DNA from: Pelobates cultripes
Taxonomy: Eukaryota; Chordata; Amphibia; Anura; Pelobatidae
DNA: 64,000 nucleotides
Direction of reading: 5' to 3'
Assembly (NCBI GenBank): GCA_933207985.1
Contig: OW240912.1
Coordinates: 255,987,393 to 256,051,392, forward strand
Translations under genes and position numbers: made by a program
Shown here: positions 12,260 through 24,640 of the stretch, piece by piece
Layout: each line of letters starts with the position of its first letter
How positions within the stretch are numbered: position 1 is the first letter of the stretch
Notes under the pieces: generated by a model
What the model was told of the DNA's origin: nothing
Seen by the model: the letters and a program-made list of their open reading frames with translations, nothing else
Databases searched by the model: none

Positions 12260-13240
12260 GTACGTGCAAAGGAGTAAGGACTGCAGAGGGTGCCGGGAGG
12301 AAGGGGATGTAGAGAGTGCAGGGGGAAGGGGCTGCAGAGGGGAGGGACTCTAGAGGGTGACAGGGAGTAGGGATTGTTAAGGGTGCTGGTGGTGAATATA
12401 AGCGGTAGTGGGTGCAGATGTAAAGGAGCTGTTGTGATTGCAGGGAAAAATAGGAGCTGTAATAAGTGCAGGGACTGTTGTGGGTGCAGGAGTGTAAATG
12501 GTGCTTTAGTAGATGCAGGGGAAATAGAGGCTGTAGTGGGTGCAGAGGAGGGATAGGGCTTTAGTGGGTACAGGGGGTAATAGGGGCTGTAGTGGGTGCA
12601 GGGAGTGTAGGGGCTGTAGTGGGTGCATGGGGTGCAGGGGCTGTAGAGTGAGCCCGGGGATAAGGGCTGTAGGGAATGCCTGGGGGCTGTAGTAGGTGCC
12701 GGGGCTGTGGAGGGTGAATAGGGGTAGGAGCTCAAGTGGGTGCAGGGGTTAGGGGCTGCTGAAGGAGCAGGGGGATAGTGGCTGAAGAAGGAGCAGGGGA
12801 GTTAGGGCTGCAGGTGGAGCATGGGGGTGTGGGGAGCAGGGGGTATGGGCTGCAGGGGGGTAGGGACCGCAGGGAGCAAGGGGGGTAGGGGCTGCAGAGG
12901 GAGCATGGGGCTGCAAGAGGGTAGGAGCTGTAGTGGGAGCAGGCGGGTAGGAGCTTCAGGGGGTTAGGGGCTGCAGAGGGAGCAGGGGCATCAGAGGGAG
13001 CAGGGGGTAGGGGCTGCAGAGTGAGCAGGGGTATGGGCTGCAGGGGAGGGCAGGGGGGTAGGGACTGAAGAAGGAGCAGGGGGTAGGGTCTGCAGAAGGA
13101 GCAGGGGGGTTGGAGTTGCAGAGGGAGCAGGGAGTAGAGGCTGCAGGGGGAGCAGGGGGTAGGGGCAGCAGGGAGAGAACAGAAGGTAGGGGCTGCAGGG
13201 GGACCAGGGTGTAGGGGCTACAGAGGGTGTAGAGGCCTTG
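12260..13240 (+). repeat. G-rich minisatellite, potential G-quadruplex tract
   Basis: Nearly 1 kb of degenerate tandem units of about 12-25 bp such as GGGGCTGCAGAGGGAGCAGG and GGGGCTGTAGTGGGTGCAGG. The plus strand carries runs of three or more G every few bases, throughout. Long Pro/Ser/Thr-rich frames on the minus strand are products of the repeat, not genes. Confidence 0.85.
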
Positions 13241-13884
13241 GGATGATAGAAGTTGGTGTAAAGGTATAGGGGGTTTGGGTGTATAAAGGCTGTGATGGGG
13301 ATGTAGTGGGGGAGATTATAAAATGAAAATATTTTTAATAAATGAAAAAAATTTAAATAAAAAAAAGTCTTATCTCCCAGGTGGTCCACAAATCCTCTTC
13401 TGAAGGTCGCTCACTGCCCCAGACATGCTGCCTGTAACTCTGCTCAGGGCAGCTCCGCACAGCTCACTCTGTACTATGACTGATGGTGTCACTTCCTGCA
13501 GAACAAGATGCAAGGAGCTGCCCTAAGCAGTGTTACATTGAGACAGGCACACTGAGGGGCAGCCTAGGGGGCTCTTTGGGTAGGCCCCTTAACGATCCCT
13601 CAGTGTGCCCTGCATGGGGGAGCAGATTTCTAGCAGCAGCACCATGTGGCCATATTGTGTTAAGCCAGCCACTACGCCACCGTACCCCAATATCGATGGG
13701 TCCTACACTAATTTTACATGGGAGACAAATTAAATAGTGTTAGTGCTAAATGAACTAAAATCTATTTAATTAATTGATTGATTGTATGTGAATTGTAAAT
13801 AAATATCGTGCAAAATTAATGTAAAAAAAACCAAACACACTCTCCCCCGACAAAATGCAGCGTGAAAATTAAATAATTAATGTG

Positions 13885-16189
13885 ATAGTGCTTTTATGTA
13901 CATACCCACAGTGCATATCATATATCTGCTCTATACCAAACAAAAATAATTATTAAAGTTACATTGCTAAACAAAACCTCCTCAAATTTATAATTTCCTG
14001 TGGTTACCTCAAAAGGGGTATCATTACCTGGGGGGACAGGGCAGGGTGCGCAACCCAAAATGAATTTGATCTGGACTCCAAAATACAAAAAAAAAAGGAA
14101 TTGGGGAAAACACTGCTGAGAAATGCATGTTTTTTTTTAGAGTAATTATAGTATAATATTGATTTTATAAACGTAAACTCTTAAATGCAATTTCCACCTT
14201 CTATTTAGCTTGTTATATAATAAAATGCTGAGTTTTATTATTAACGGCAATATTTTTGGTTTAAAAATGATATTTGATCGTTTTACAGTGGTATTTTAAA
14301 CTACTTTTGCACTGGTGAGAGAAAAAAAATGTACAGTCATAATTCAACTGCAATTTTACTCTTTCACTGCTGAACAGGTGAAGAATAAATTATATTCTAA
14401 AAAACCTTACCTCTAATGCCAGAGGTTGCCGACCCATGCTCTAAACCCTCCCCTAAAAATTTCATTTATTGTCAACAAGTGAGGGATAAAACAAATATTG
14501 TAAGATATATTGATGCAATCAATTAGTTACATGCAAATATTCCTTTATTTGTATATTTAATTATATGTTATGTTATATATTAACCCCTAGTTTGACCACT
14601 GCCTGTTAAAGGGACTATGATAAAACCGAGAAGCCCCTATAGAGGAGTTATTTGTGCTATATTGGACATTTGTTTGGATGACAGGCAGTAAGAAGAGAAA
14701 GAACTAAGAGATTGGAGATTATGGAGGGTAACATAGTATTGTTTCCTGCATAGGGGTGATGGGGAAGCAATAACCCCTCTTTTAGCAGACATTCAATGAT
14801 TTGCGTATTCTCTGATTCACTGCATCCCTTCATAATATGCCTTATATTAAAGAACAATGACAAGCAATATAATCACTAATGGACCTGCATACCTGAATCA
14901 CATAATAAAAAAAAAAATAGAAACAAAGTAAAAGCCATAGTAATAAAACTTGGATCTCAAGGTCTGCAATCCTTAGCTTTTGGCTTTCTATTTTTAATCT
15001 CCTTTATTAACTGGAACCGATGCAGTTAGTATACTGCTACTGCAGCTGTTTTACAAGCTGTTTCTGCATTCTGCGTGGCCCTCCCTGAAATAGGTGACCA
15101 TACTATAGTTATGTATAAAGGCAATTGATTCTCTGGGAAAGTTCTAAACATAAATAACCACAATGGAAACCAACAGGAATGGTCCTGCTAATTTCTTCAC
15201 TTTTATAATGTTGGTTTAGGATTGCTACTGCTATCAGAATGTTTCAGATAAGCCCTTCTACTTAACACATTTTCTTTATAGGAACACTTCAAGCACCAAA
15301 ACCACTGTAGATCACTGGAATCGTCATGGTGACAGGACTGCCAAGACCCTATTGTAACTAGTCAAAACAGGTGCTGCTTCTGCCATTTTTCATCAGCAAG
15401 GAGTGGCAGAAGCTGCTATTAGCTCTCTAAAACGTGGGCTCTTTAGTGCAACTGTCTGCTGATTGTTCCCATCAAATGAGCTAAGCCATCAAACCACCAG
15501 ACTTAGCTCAGGCAGACAGCTGATGCCAGGTAAGAAATCAAACCATTCTAAAATGGTGCCTAGTGGGAGAGCAGGATACCTGTGCACTTGGCAGTTAAGT
15601 ATTGGCAACTTTTGGCATGGGGGGGAAGCGGAGGGGGGAATAAATATGAATGTCTTTTTTTGTGCAAAAAATTCATAGATCTCATGGTGGATGGTTCTAA
15701 TCAATGTGGAGCATTTGTGGATTTGATAAATGAAGGCTTTTGGAGAGTGTGATATCATATATCATTGTAACCTCCATAAGTATGACCTGTGCCGCTTGAC
15801 TGAGCATTTACACAGATCTATGTACACCTAAGATTCCTTCAACTCCATATGCCACCAATGACAGCCAGAGTAATTTATGAATGTCCTGAGGCCTGTCTTA
15901 TTTCAGACTACAGTTATGTCCCAGTTGACCAGTCCAGGCCTGGAGAACATTGTGATGATTTCAGGCAACCAGCCTATGCATACATCTATACAGTGCAGAG
16001 CTAGCCAAGGCCTTGATTAATGCCAGCTGCCTCACTCTTGCTTTACACTATGACAACAGATATGCCAATGCATCACCTGCTACTTCATTGTCGCTATACC
16101 CCTTGCCAGCCTACCCGCTAGTTGCTTGATGGATGTATTTGCCTGCCGGCTAACCATGCCAGTCCTCTCCTTGGTGATACATACCTTCA
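13885..16189. repeat. First copy of a 2,305-bp duplicated segment (left of gap)
   Basis: From ATAGTGCTTTTATGTACATA to GATACATACCTTCA this segment is repeated, apparently without a difference, at 16290-18594 (offset 2,405). It ends exactly at the gap. Content: AT-rich unique DNA. From about 15286 a stretch GGAACACTTCAAGCACCAAA resembles a T2-type MITE start. No gene is supported. Confidence 0.95.
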
Positions 16190-16289
16190 NNNNNNNNNNN
16201 NNNNNNNNNNNNNNNNNNNNNNNNNNNNNNNNNNNNNNNNNNNNNNNNNNNNNNNNNNNNNNNNNNNNNNNNNNNNNNNNNNNNNNNNN
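16190..16289. other. Assembly gap (100 N)
   Basis: Exactly 100 undetermined bases, the conventional placeholder for a gap of unknown size. Confidence 0.99.
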
Positions 16290-18594
16290 ATAGTGCTTTT
16301 ATGTACATACCCACAGTGCATATCATATATCTGCTCTATACCAAACAAAAATAATTATTAAAGTTACATTGCTAAACAAAACCTCCTCAAATTTATAATT
16401 TCCTGTGGTTACCTCAAAAGGGGTATCATTACCTGGGGGGACAGGGCAGGGTGCGCAACCCAAAATGAATTTGATCTGGACTCCAAAATACAAAAAAAAA
16501 AGGAATTGGGGAAAACACTGCTGAGAAATGCATGTTTTTTTTTAGAGTAATTATAGTATAATATTGATTTTATAAACGTAAACTCTTAAATGCAATTTCC
16601 ACCTTCTATTTAGCTTGTTATATAATAAAATGCTGAGTTTTATTATTAACGGCAATATTTTTGGTTTAAAAATGATATTTGATCGTTTTACAGTGGTATT
16701 TTAAACTACTTTTGCACTGGTGAGAGAAAAAAAATGTACAGTCATAATTCAACTGCAATTTTACTCTTTCACTGCTGAACAGGTGAAGAATAAATTATAT
16801 TCTAAAAAACCTTACCTCTAATGCCAGAGGTTGCCGACCCATGCTCTAAACCCTCCCCTAAAAATTTCATTTATTGTCAACAAGTGAGGGATAAAACAAA
16901 TATTGTAAGATATATTGATGCAATCAATTAGTTACATGCAAATATTCCTTTATTTGTATATTTAATTATATGTTATGTTATATATTAACCCCTAGTTTGA
17001 CCACTGCCTGTTAAAGGGACTATGATAAAACCGAGAAGCCCCTATAGAGGAGTTATTTGTGCTATATTGGACATTTGTTTGGATGACAGGCAGTAAGAAG
17101 AGAAAGAACTAAGAGATTGGAGATTATGGAGGGTAACATAGTATTGTTTCCTGCATAGGGGTGATGGGGAAGCAATAACCCCTCTTTTAGCAGACATTCA
17201 ATGATTTGCGTATTCTCTGATTCACTGCATCCCTTCATAATATGCCTTATATTAAAGAACAATGACAAGCAATATAATCACTAATGGACCTGCATACCTG
17301 AATCACATAATAAAAAAAAAAATAGAAACAAAGTAAAAGCCATAGTAATAAAACTTGGATCTCAAGGTCTGCAATCCTTAGCTTTTGGCTTTCTATTTTT
17401 AATCTCCTTTATTAACTGGAACCGATGCAGTTAGTATACTGCTACTGCAGCTGTTTTACAAGCTGTTTCTGCATTCTGCGTGGCCCTCCCTGAAATAGGT
17501 GACCATACTATAGTTATGTATAAAGGCAATTGATTCTCTGGGAAAGTTCTAAACATAAATAACCACAATGGAAACCAACAGGAATGGTCCTGCTAATTTC
17601 TTCACTTTTATAATGTTGGTTTAGGATTGCTACTGCTATCAGAATGTTTCAGATAAGCCCTTCTACTTAACACATTTTCTTTATAGGAACACTTCAAGCA
17701 CCAAAACCACTGTAGATCACTGGAATCGTCATGGTGACAGGACTGCCAAGACCCTATTGTAACTAGTCAAAACAGGTGCTGCTTCTGCCATTTTTCATCA
17801 GCAAGGAGTGGCAGAAGCTGCTATTAGCTCTCTAAAACGTGGGCTCTTTAGTGCAACTGTCTGCTGATTGTTCCCATCAAATGAGCTAAGCCATCAAACC
17901 ACCAGACTTAGCTCAGGCAGACAGCTGATGCCAGGTAAGAAATCAAACCATTCTAAAATGGTGCCTAGTGGGAGAGCAGGATACCTGTGCACTTGGCAGT
18001 TAAGTATTGGCAACTTTTGGCATGGGGGGGAAGCGGAGGGGGGAATAAATATGAATGTCTTTTTTTGTGCAAAAAATTCATAGATCTCATGGTGGATGGT
18101 TCTAATCAATGTGGAGCATTTGTGGATTTGATAAATGAAGGCTTTTGGAGAGTGTGATATCATATATCATTGTAACCTCCATAAGTATGACCTGTGCCGC
18201 TTGACTGAGCATTTACACAGATCTATGTACACCTAAGATTCCTTCAACTCCATATGCCACCAATGACAGCCAGAGTAATTTATGAATGTCCTGAGGCCTG
18301 TCTTATTTCAGACTACAGTTATGTCCCAGTTGACCAGTCCAGGCCTGGAGAACATTGTGATGATTTCAGGCAACCAGCCTATGCATACATCTATACAGTG
18401 CAGAGCTAGCCAAGGCCTTGATTAATGCCAGCTGCCTCACTCTTGCTTTACACTATGACAACAGATATGCCAATGCATCACCTGCTACTTCATTGTCGCT
18501 ATACCCCTTGCCAGCCTACCCGCTAGTTGCTTGATGGATGTATTTGCCTGCCGGCTAACCATGCCAGTCCTCTCCTTGGTGATACATACCTTCA
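16290..18594. repeat. Second copy of the 2,305-bp segment (right of gap)
   Basis: Matches 13885-16189 over its whole length by eye, including identical translated frames. The right copy continues without a break into unique sequence at 18595 (AACTGATCCCTCTC), whereas the left copy runs into the gap. Confidence 0.95.
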
Positions 18595-19742
18595 AACTGA
18601 TCCCTCTCACCATGCCCTGTATTATTGGCAGTGGATACCAAAACATCATGTCATATCCTGATGGCACTTTGCCTATAAGAGCAGAGTATACCGTGAGACA
18701 GAGTAAGAAAGTTGTCTTTACTGCCCAGTTCTCATTTTATCTTCACTAAGCAACAGATGTCAAGACTTCTACAGGTCTCCACTCCACACCTCCCAATTAA
18801 ACAGAAGGTAAGGAAAGACTAACGTTTTACTGGATGGTCTGGATATCTTCACACTGCTGCATCTTAAACATCTGTACAACTACTGATGGTATTTCTTAAT
18901 AGCAGCAAAGGCCAAGCCTATTTATAGTCATCATTTCTGACAAATTCAACCTAAATTCTAATGAATTGGAATAGAAAATGTAGATTATAAACATTTTTAA
19001 ATGCACTAAAGTAATATTGTAATAACCTCAAGTATGCCAAGCTTTGTAACCCTAGTCAATTGGGCAACAATGATGTTTGCGGTAGAGGGGCTCAAAAATA
19101 GAAAGAGAGAACATGTATTCTTTTCTATAGGTATTTATTTCCATGTTGATGGAACAATAAGGTTTTCATTGGATTCTTAAACTTTCCGATTACAATTCTC
19201 AGAGGATCTGACAGGTGTAACTCTAATCTATATGGTGACAAAACACTTTCTGAAGCTATGTTAAGGGAGAGCAACAATTACCTACCATAGAACACCATAC
19301 ACTCAACTATCACAGGAGGATTACTTGCTAGCTAGTTAAATCCCCAGAGAGATTAGCCTTTTACAGTATCATTAATAGAATGTGAAGACATTGATACTGC
19401 AGAATGAAAGCAAATAGATTTGTTTTACTAACAGCAATGGCTCTAATGATTCTAAATATTAAGAATTTAAGATAAAAAAAGGACATTTTATACTGCAGCC
19501 ACAAGGGCTTTAACATTTCCTAACTTCCTGCTATTTTCTGTATTTAGAGATAAGGAAATAGCAGCTGATATGTCTGCATATTGCGACGTTCCAGTCTGTA
19601 GGTTGCAGGTTGAATGTTCGCCTACAGTCAGTTGCAAATTGAATTAAATGCAGGTCAGAATAACCAGGATCCTTCAGATTGGGGTCAACGAGGAACTCCT
19701 ACTGAATTATAAGCACAAATAAAAAAACGTGATGAAAGTAAT
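18595..19742. other. Intergenic, no recognised feature
   Basis: AT-rich sequence with no convincing frame or repeat. Confidence 0.5.
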
Positions 19743-19746
19743 TTAA

Positions 19747-20339
19747 AGGGACACTATAGTCACCAGAACAACTACAGCTTATTGAATTTGTTCTGGTGTG
19801 TAGAATCATTCCCTTCAGGCCTTTTGCTGTAAACACTGTCTTTTCAGAGAAAAAGCAGTGTTTACATTACAGCCTAGTGATAACTTCACTGGCCACTCCT
19901 CAGATGGCTGTTAGAGATCCTTCCTGGGTCATGGCTGCCTAAAATGCATCCAATCATTCAGTATCTCTTCCCTCTGCATGCAGACACTGAACTTTCCTCA
20001 TAGAGGTTCATTGATTTAATTAATTAATTAATTAATTAATTGACCAGGACTGTGTTTGAATCATGCTGGCTCTGCCCCTGATCTGCCTCTTTGTCAGGCT
20101 CAGCCAATCCTATGGGGAAGCATTGTGATTGGATCAGGCCACCACATCTGATGATGTCCGCAGACTGCTTGTTTTTTTTTTTTAGGGGAAACAGCATGCA
20201 GCTCTACAGCTTCTGGCTTGAATACAGTAAGATGTTGCTATATTTATGGAGGCATGAGGGGCCCAGGGGGGCTAGATGGTAGTTTTAACACTATAGGGTC
20301 AGGAATACATGTTTGTGTTCCTGACCCTATAGTGATCCT
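19747..20339. mobile_element. T2-type MITE with TTAA duplication
   Basis: Left end AGGGACACTATAGTCACCAG after TTAA (19743-19746). Right end, read in reverse, AGGATCACTATAGGGTCAGG before TTAA (20340-20343). The element is 593 bp and has no coding capacity. Near the right end an inner hairpin pairs CTATAGGGTCAGGAATACA with its complement. A TTAA microsatellite (20014-20042) lies inside. TTAAAGG ends and TTAA targets fit the T2/Kolobok MITEs of frogs. Confidence 0.85.
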
Positions 20340-21290
20340 TTAAGAACACTCACACTAATGAACAGAATCTGAACTATGTACACTAAGCAAAAAAAGTTCT
20401 ACAGCAGGCACGTGGATAGCTAAAAAGCTGTCAGTTAAGGACAAATGATAGTGGTCGCTTTTTCCAAACAGCATCCATGTCTCTTACCCTTACCAATAAA
20501 CACACACTCACATCACTCACTGACACACACTCACTGACAGTGTGCACTGGCTCATGCCAAAGGAATTAAAATAGCATAAAGGCGAGAACCTTCAGCCTAA
20601 TGCAAGTAAATAATCTCCTGTCCCCATCTTCTACAAGGTCAGTGCTGGTTGAGTGTGAAATTAACCACAGACAACCTGAAGAACCAAATTATTTCAAAAA
20701 CCTGTAATCTTCAAAAGCCAACCGTACTAAAAAAAAATAAATAAATAGGAGACATCTAGTTCTTGTTTTGATGGAGCTATAGGAAGATGTTATCACTGTC
20801 CCTTTCATATCATCTATATCAAAATATTGCTGCACAAGAAATTAACTAGGTGTAAAAGAAAATTCTGGGGCAAAGTTCTAAAAGTAATGGCACCAGCAGA
20901 AACATTCCATTAGTATCCTTGGTGATTGCCGCACTTATAATACCTTCCATCAGATCTGAACTTTTAATATAACGCCTTCCCCCCAGGGCAGATTTAAACA
21001 GCACAACAAAATGACCGTTTTCTGTGCTCCCGCATTTACCAAAATAGCACAAACCGTAAGGCTCCAAATCAATAAAACAAATAGTTTTCACTGCAGAGTT
21101 GTTAGAGCGAAATGCTGCTAATATAATTACAGTTGTTACTATATAGGCTATAGCAGGATTTTCTGAGTGAAAATAAGCTCCGGGCAAGACTACTCCTACA
21201 ATAAATGAGTAAAAACAGGAAGCAAAAGCAGTGGTAGAAGCACTTTATACATGACAGCAATGGATTTTAACTGCCCTGACATCTCTTTAA

Positions 21291-21362
21291 CCCCTTAAGG
21301 ACACATGACATGTGTGGCATGTCATGATTCCCTTTTATTCCAGAAGTTTGGTCCTTAAGGGG
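21291..21362. mobile_element. 72-bp TTAA-flanked MITE (piggyBac-like)
   Basis: CCCCTTAAGGAC and GTCCTTAAGGGG are perfect inverted ends, flanked by TTAA at 21287-21290 and 21363-21366. The middle is a second palindrome (GACATGTGTGGCATGTC). Non-coding. Confidence 0.85.
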
Positions 21363-23206
21363 TTAAGTGATTATTCCATGTTTAGGGCAAAGGTCAACAT
21401 GTGTTTCTTAACCATTATAAGAATACATTACTGAGGCAGCAAGAACTCAATAGTTAATAAGAGATACACAATATATATTACAAAATTTAAAAAAATTATA
21501 AAAATGTAAGGCCAAATAATATAAATAGCATCCTCAGGCTTAGAGACTTCTAAACTCAACACAAGTACACAGATACTCTCACAAATAGCAAAAACATATG
21601 CTTGTTTGCCGTCTGTACAAAGGTAATACATCATACCTAAATGAACTTTGAGGATGAGTAAGGGTTGTATTCTATGTGATTTAAGTCTTCAGCTATATCT
21701 ATCACATCCCCAGCAAACCTTTACCATCACCTATCAGCATCAAATAATTGGCAGGAGATGCATTCTTTAAAATGATTGGACTTAATAACTCAATAACTTA
21801 AAAACAAAATGAAAAAGTAAAATTGGAATATCTAAACACACATTGTTCCTACTTGATTGGACAAATCTGGTAGGTTGTATGCACACACAAAAATCCATTA
21901 GTGATATATTTAATCTATGTAAAATTCAAACAGATTCGCTGTTTTCTTCTTTCGGTTTGTCAAAAAGCACTGTGAACCCAACCAGGACCTGGCAAATAAA
22001 TGTTTTAGACATCATTTTATATGACGCCAGCACTTGGAGGAAAATTATTGCTATTATAAATATTTAATAACATTGGACATCAGTCTCCTGGCAGATGGTT
22101 TCAGGGACTTACACTAAAACAGATGAGTGAAGAACAGCCCTCAATGCCTACAGTCAAGTGATGTACATCTTGTTTTATAGAAAGACACATGCTTGGAGGA
22201 GCTAGAATTTATGAGAATATGTCCTCAATTTGCTTGTCTAAAATGTATCTGATATTCGCAAATAATAATTAGTCATATCTGGCTACACCAGATATGAATA
22301 ATCTTGACATCACCATGTTTTAAACTACATAATTTTTTAGAATGTACAGGCAGATTTACGGTTGGGTATCCTATAAAATATAATTCAGAAACATTTAGAT
22401 TACCCGGATTAGTAATCAATATCATAGGCAGTTATAGTTATGGATAAATATGTATCCATGCCATTGTTAGTTATCAGTGAGCTATACCATATGGATAGAG
22501 CTGTAGAATCCACATCATTAATGCCCATGGTGTTTCTGTTACATCACTTGTAACATAGTTAAAATGCAGCTGTTGAGACTATCATATGAAGGCAAACAAT
22601 GGTTTGTAAAGTCATGTACTTAGTATTTACATACAATAACGATTTTATATGATCCATCACTGACTACTTCAATGTAGTGTGCTGGGCTTCCAGTTTGAAG
22701 GGAATGTGCATTGTGCACCATTTTAACATTCAAAGTGCCAGGAAGCAGTGATTTTTGAGACACACAGAGATAATCTGATTGTAAACAGGTTTAATTGTAG
22801 GCTTGTTGTCAACTAAGCTAATAAGGTGAGCACAATGACAGTGATAATAATCACTATTATAATTAAAAATTATAATATGCAAAACAAGAACTAAATTAAT
22901 ATAACCCACAACAATGGAATCCCTACAGGAGGAGACCATGACTGATAGATGTGTCTGCAGAGAGACAGAGGGCTACAAGGGAAAGTCAACGTGCCCTGTA
23001 AATAGTATTAGGCCTAGTGTATGATCTCCAGCCCTCACTCAGGTTGAGTGTTGGCTGAGTGGATGCCCAAGTTGGACATCACATGCTTGTAGCAGGTCAG
23101 CTATTTTTCAGCTGCAGAACAGGTGCAGTCCTAGCCCACTCCCAGCTCACACAATGTATCACTCAGTCCAGCTCAGCGTTCTATATTCTACAAAGTAACT
23201 CTGCCT

Positions 23207-23208
23207 AC
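23207..23208 (-). other. SH3RF3: Splice donor of SH3RF3 exon 1
   Basis: Minus strand reads TCAAAG then GTAGGC, a good donor. Using it leaves exactly 192 codons in the exon (phase 0). Without it the frame runs only six codons further to a stop. Confidence 0.75.
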
Positions 23209-23784
23209 CTTTGACACTAGAATTCCATTCTGGCTGGCAGTGGCCAGGTCTCTCATGCTGGGGGTGCAGGAGGCATTGCTGGGGGCAGTAGACAGACCCC
23301 CTGCTGCAGAACATCCTGGGCTGGCACAGTTGCTGCTGTGATTGTTGCTGTTATTGCTGCTGCTGTGATGTCCTGTGGCCGTGGGGCTTCCTGTAGGGCT
23401 ACTCCGGGGTCTCTGACGGATGCCATCCAACAACCTGACAAGTAGGATGTTAGCCGGCAAGTCATCCACTCCACAATCCACCAGGATGCGGCACTCCGGG
23501 CAGCGCAGCTCGTTCCTGGAGCTGACTATGCTCTGCAGACAGCGCCGGCAGAAGGTGTGCTGACAGGGGAGAACCCGGGCTGTCGTATCCAGCCTCTCCA
23601 GGCACACAGAGCACTCCAGCAGATCCAGCAAGGAGGACTCATCCATCTCTTCTCCACCACCACCACCACCACCACTGCCCCCTTCCCTCCTGCCTCTCCT
23701 CTCCCTTCTCCTTTCCTCCTCCTCCCCCTTGGATGGTCTCTGTGGTCCTTTGGAGGTACACAACCAGGATGCCCCGAGGAGCAT
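23209..23784 (-). CDS. SH3RF3: SH3RF3 (POSH2-type E3 ubiquitin ligase), first coding exon
   Basis: SH3RF proteins are cytoplasmic scaffold-type RING E3 ubiquitin ligases with four SH3 domains that act with Rac and JNK signalling. This exon encodes 192 residues: the start [12 protein letters not shown], a Glu/Arg-rich and poly-Gly linker (about residues 20-46), then [20 protein letters not shown] and a C3HC4 RING finger with ligands C58, C61, C74, H76, C79, C82, C95 and C98, followed by [15 protein letters not shown] and a Ser/Asn-rich tail. The upstream Met is chosen because the MLLGASWLC opening is characteristic of SH3RF3; SH3RF1 proteins start at the internal MDES. The SH3 domains must lie in exons to the left, outside or unrecognised. 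Poly-Gly is encoded by a CCA/CCG repeat at about 23650-23685. The frame is intact. Confidence 0.93.
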
Positions 23785-24063
23785 GTAGGACAGCTGCCTG
23801 GGTCAGACACCCAGCAGGGTATCTAAACAGGGGTGTGAAAGGGGGGTGCAAGCCATGAAATATTCACTGAGAGTAGCTGGAATGCCCTCCGTAATATCCT
23901 GCTCCACTCTGTGATTCACAGGGGCAGGAGAAGTTTCCAGGAAACGTTCCTTTTTAGTACAGTTATCCACAGTGTGCAATCCTCAGCAGTCCTCCCATGT
24001 ATAGCAGCCTCAAACTTTGAGCAAATTGGCAGAATAAAACTTACTCCATGCCCACAGCCTCAA
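23785..24063 (-). promoter_or_regulatory. Region upstream of the SH3RF3 start (5' UTR or promoter expected)
   Basis: Directly upstream of the start codon on the minus strand. No TATA box or clear initiator was recognised and there is no strong CpG island. The assignment rests on position only. Confidence 0.35.
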
Positions 24064-24450
24064 TGACTTGTTAGCAGGGGAGCTGTCATAGGCTCGTCCA
24101 TATCCACTGTATGGAAATGAAATCACTGGTGGGAGACCAATAGCAAACAAGAAAATGATAATAATAATAATAATAAATAAATCCCAAAGTGTGTTCAGGG
24201 GTTGAGAGGAAAGTCCAGGCTCAGCAGAGAGAAGAAAGGAGATATCCCAATCTGTTAGATCCTTCAAAGACTTGTTAGCTGAAGAGCTGTCATAAGCTGG
24301 TCCAGAAACACTGTACGGGAATGCAATCACTGATAGCTGATCAATTAAAAAAAAAAAAAATCCAAAGTGTGTGCAGGGGGTCAGAGGGAAGTCCAGGATC
24401 AGCAGAGAAAAGAAAGAAGCTATGCCAGTATGTTGGAACCTTCATATGAC
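24064..24450. repeat. Local tandem duplication upstream of SH3RF3 (unit about 200 bp)
   Basis: GACTTGTTAGCAGGGGAGCT followed by GTCATAGGCTCGTCC at 24064 recurs diverged at about 24270 (GACTTGTTAGCTGAAGAGCT, GTCATAAGCTGGTCC). The accompanying CCAAAGTGTGTTCAGGGG (about 24185) recurs at about 24362 with AGGAAGTCCAGG-type text following. Each unit contains an A-rich or ATA-repeat joint. The copies differ at many positions, so this is not an assembly artefact. Confidence 0.75.
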
Positions 24451-24606
24451 CTGTCCCTAACCCCTTCTGCTGCTATTGCAGTCTTGAGCTTGCTTGGCAG
24501 CTCCATAGTGAGCACTGTAACCTGATCAGGCTCAGCCTGGGAGAGTTGGTGTAGGAGGAGCTGCCTGTCTCTCCTCTCCCCTCTCTGTACTGTGTGTTTG
24601 ATTGTG

Positions 24607-24607
24607 A

Positions 24608-24638
<31 letters not shown>
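24607..24638. repeat. TG dinucleotide microsatellite
   Basis: About 15 uninterrupted TG units. Confidence 0.95.

Positions 24639-24639
<1 letters not shown>

Positions 24640-24640
<1 letters not shown>

Larger units (their letters stand above)
11438..13612. mobile_element. Probable hAT-like element, right end uncertain
   Basis: The left boundary is where the T2 element stops: CAGAGGCAGACTGACAGTGG. A candidate right end, read in reverse from 13612, is CAGGGCACACTGAGGGATCG, which shares CAG.GGCA.ACTGA with the left end. I could not find a matching 8-bp target duplication, so the right boundary may be wrong. The interior holds a complete T2-type MITE and about 1 kb of G-rich minisatellite. Bases 13544-13612 also form a palindrome of their own (CAGGCACACTGAGGG against CCCTCAGTGTGCCCTG). 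Confidence 0.35.
20344..23208. other. Intergenic or SH3RF3 intron 1 DNA
   Basis: Because SH3RF3 is on the minus strand, sequence to the left of 23209 is expected to be its first intron. No further exon was recognised. It contains a 72-bp MITE (21291-21362) and a perfect 10-bp inverted repeat TCATATCTGG/CCAGATATGA with a 5-base spacer (22273-22297). Confidence 0.5.

Noticed and set aside
12229..13389. Pro/Ser/Thr-rich minus-strand frames of 132-168 codons
   Set aside because: Products of the G-rich minisatellite on the other strand.
13544..13612. Palindrome as a proven right end of the hAT-like element starting at 11438
   Set aside because: No 8-bp target duplication matching the left flank (CTAGTGTT) follows it, so the boundary is reported only as a low-confidence candidate.
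14657..15758. Several frames of 68-89 codons repeated identically at 17062-18163
   Set aside because: Their repetition is due to the duplicated assembly segment, and none has protein character.
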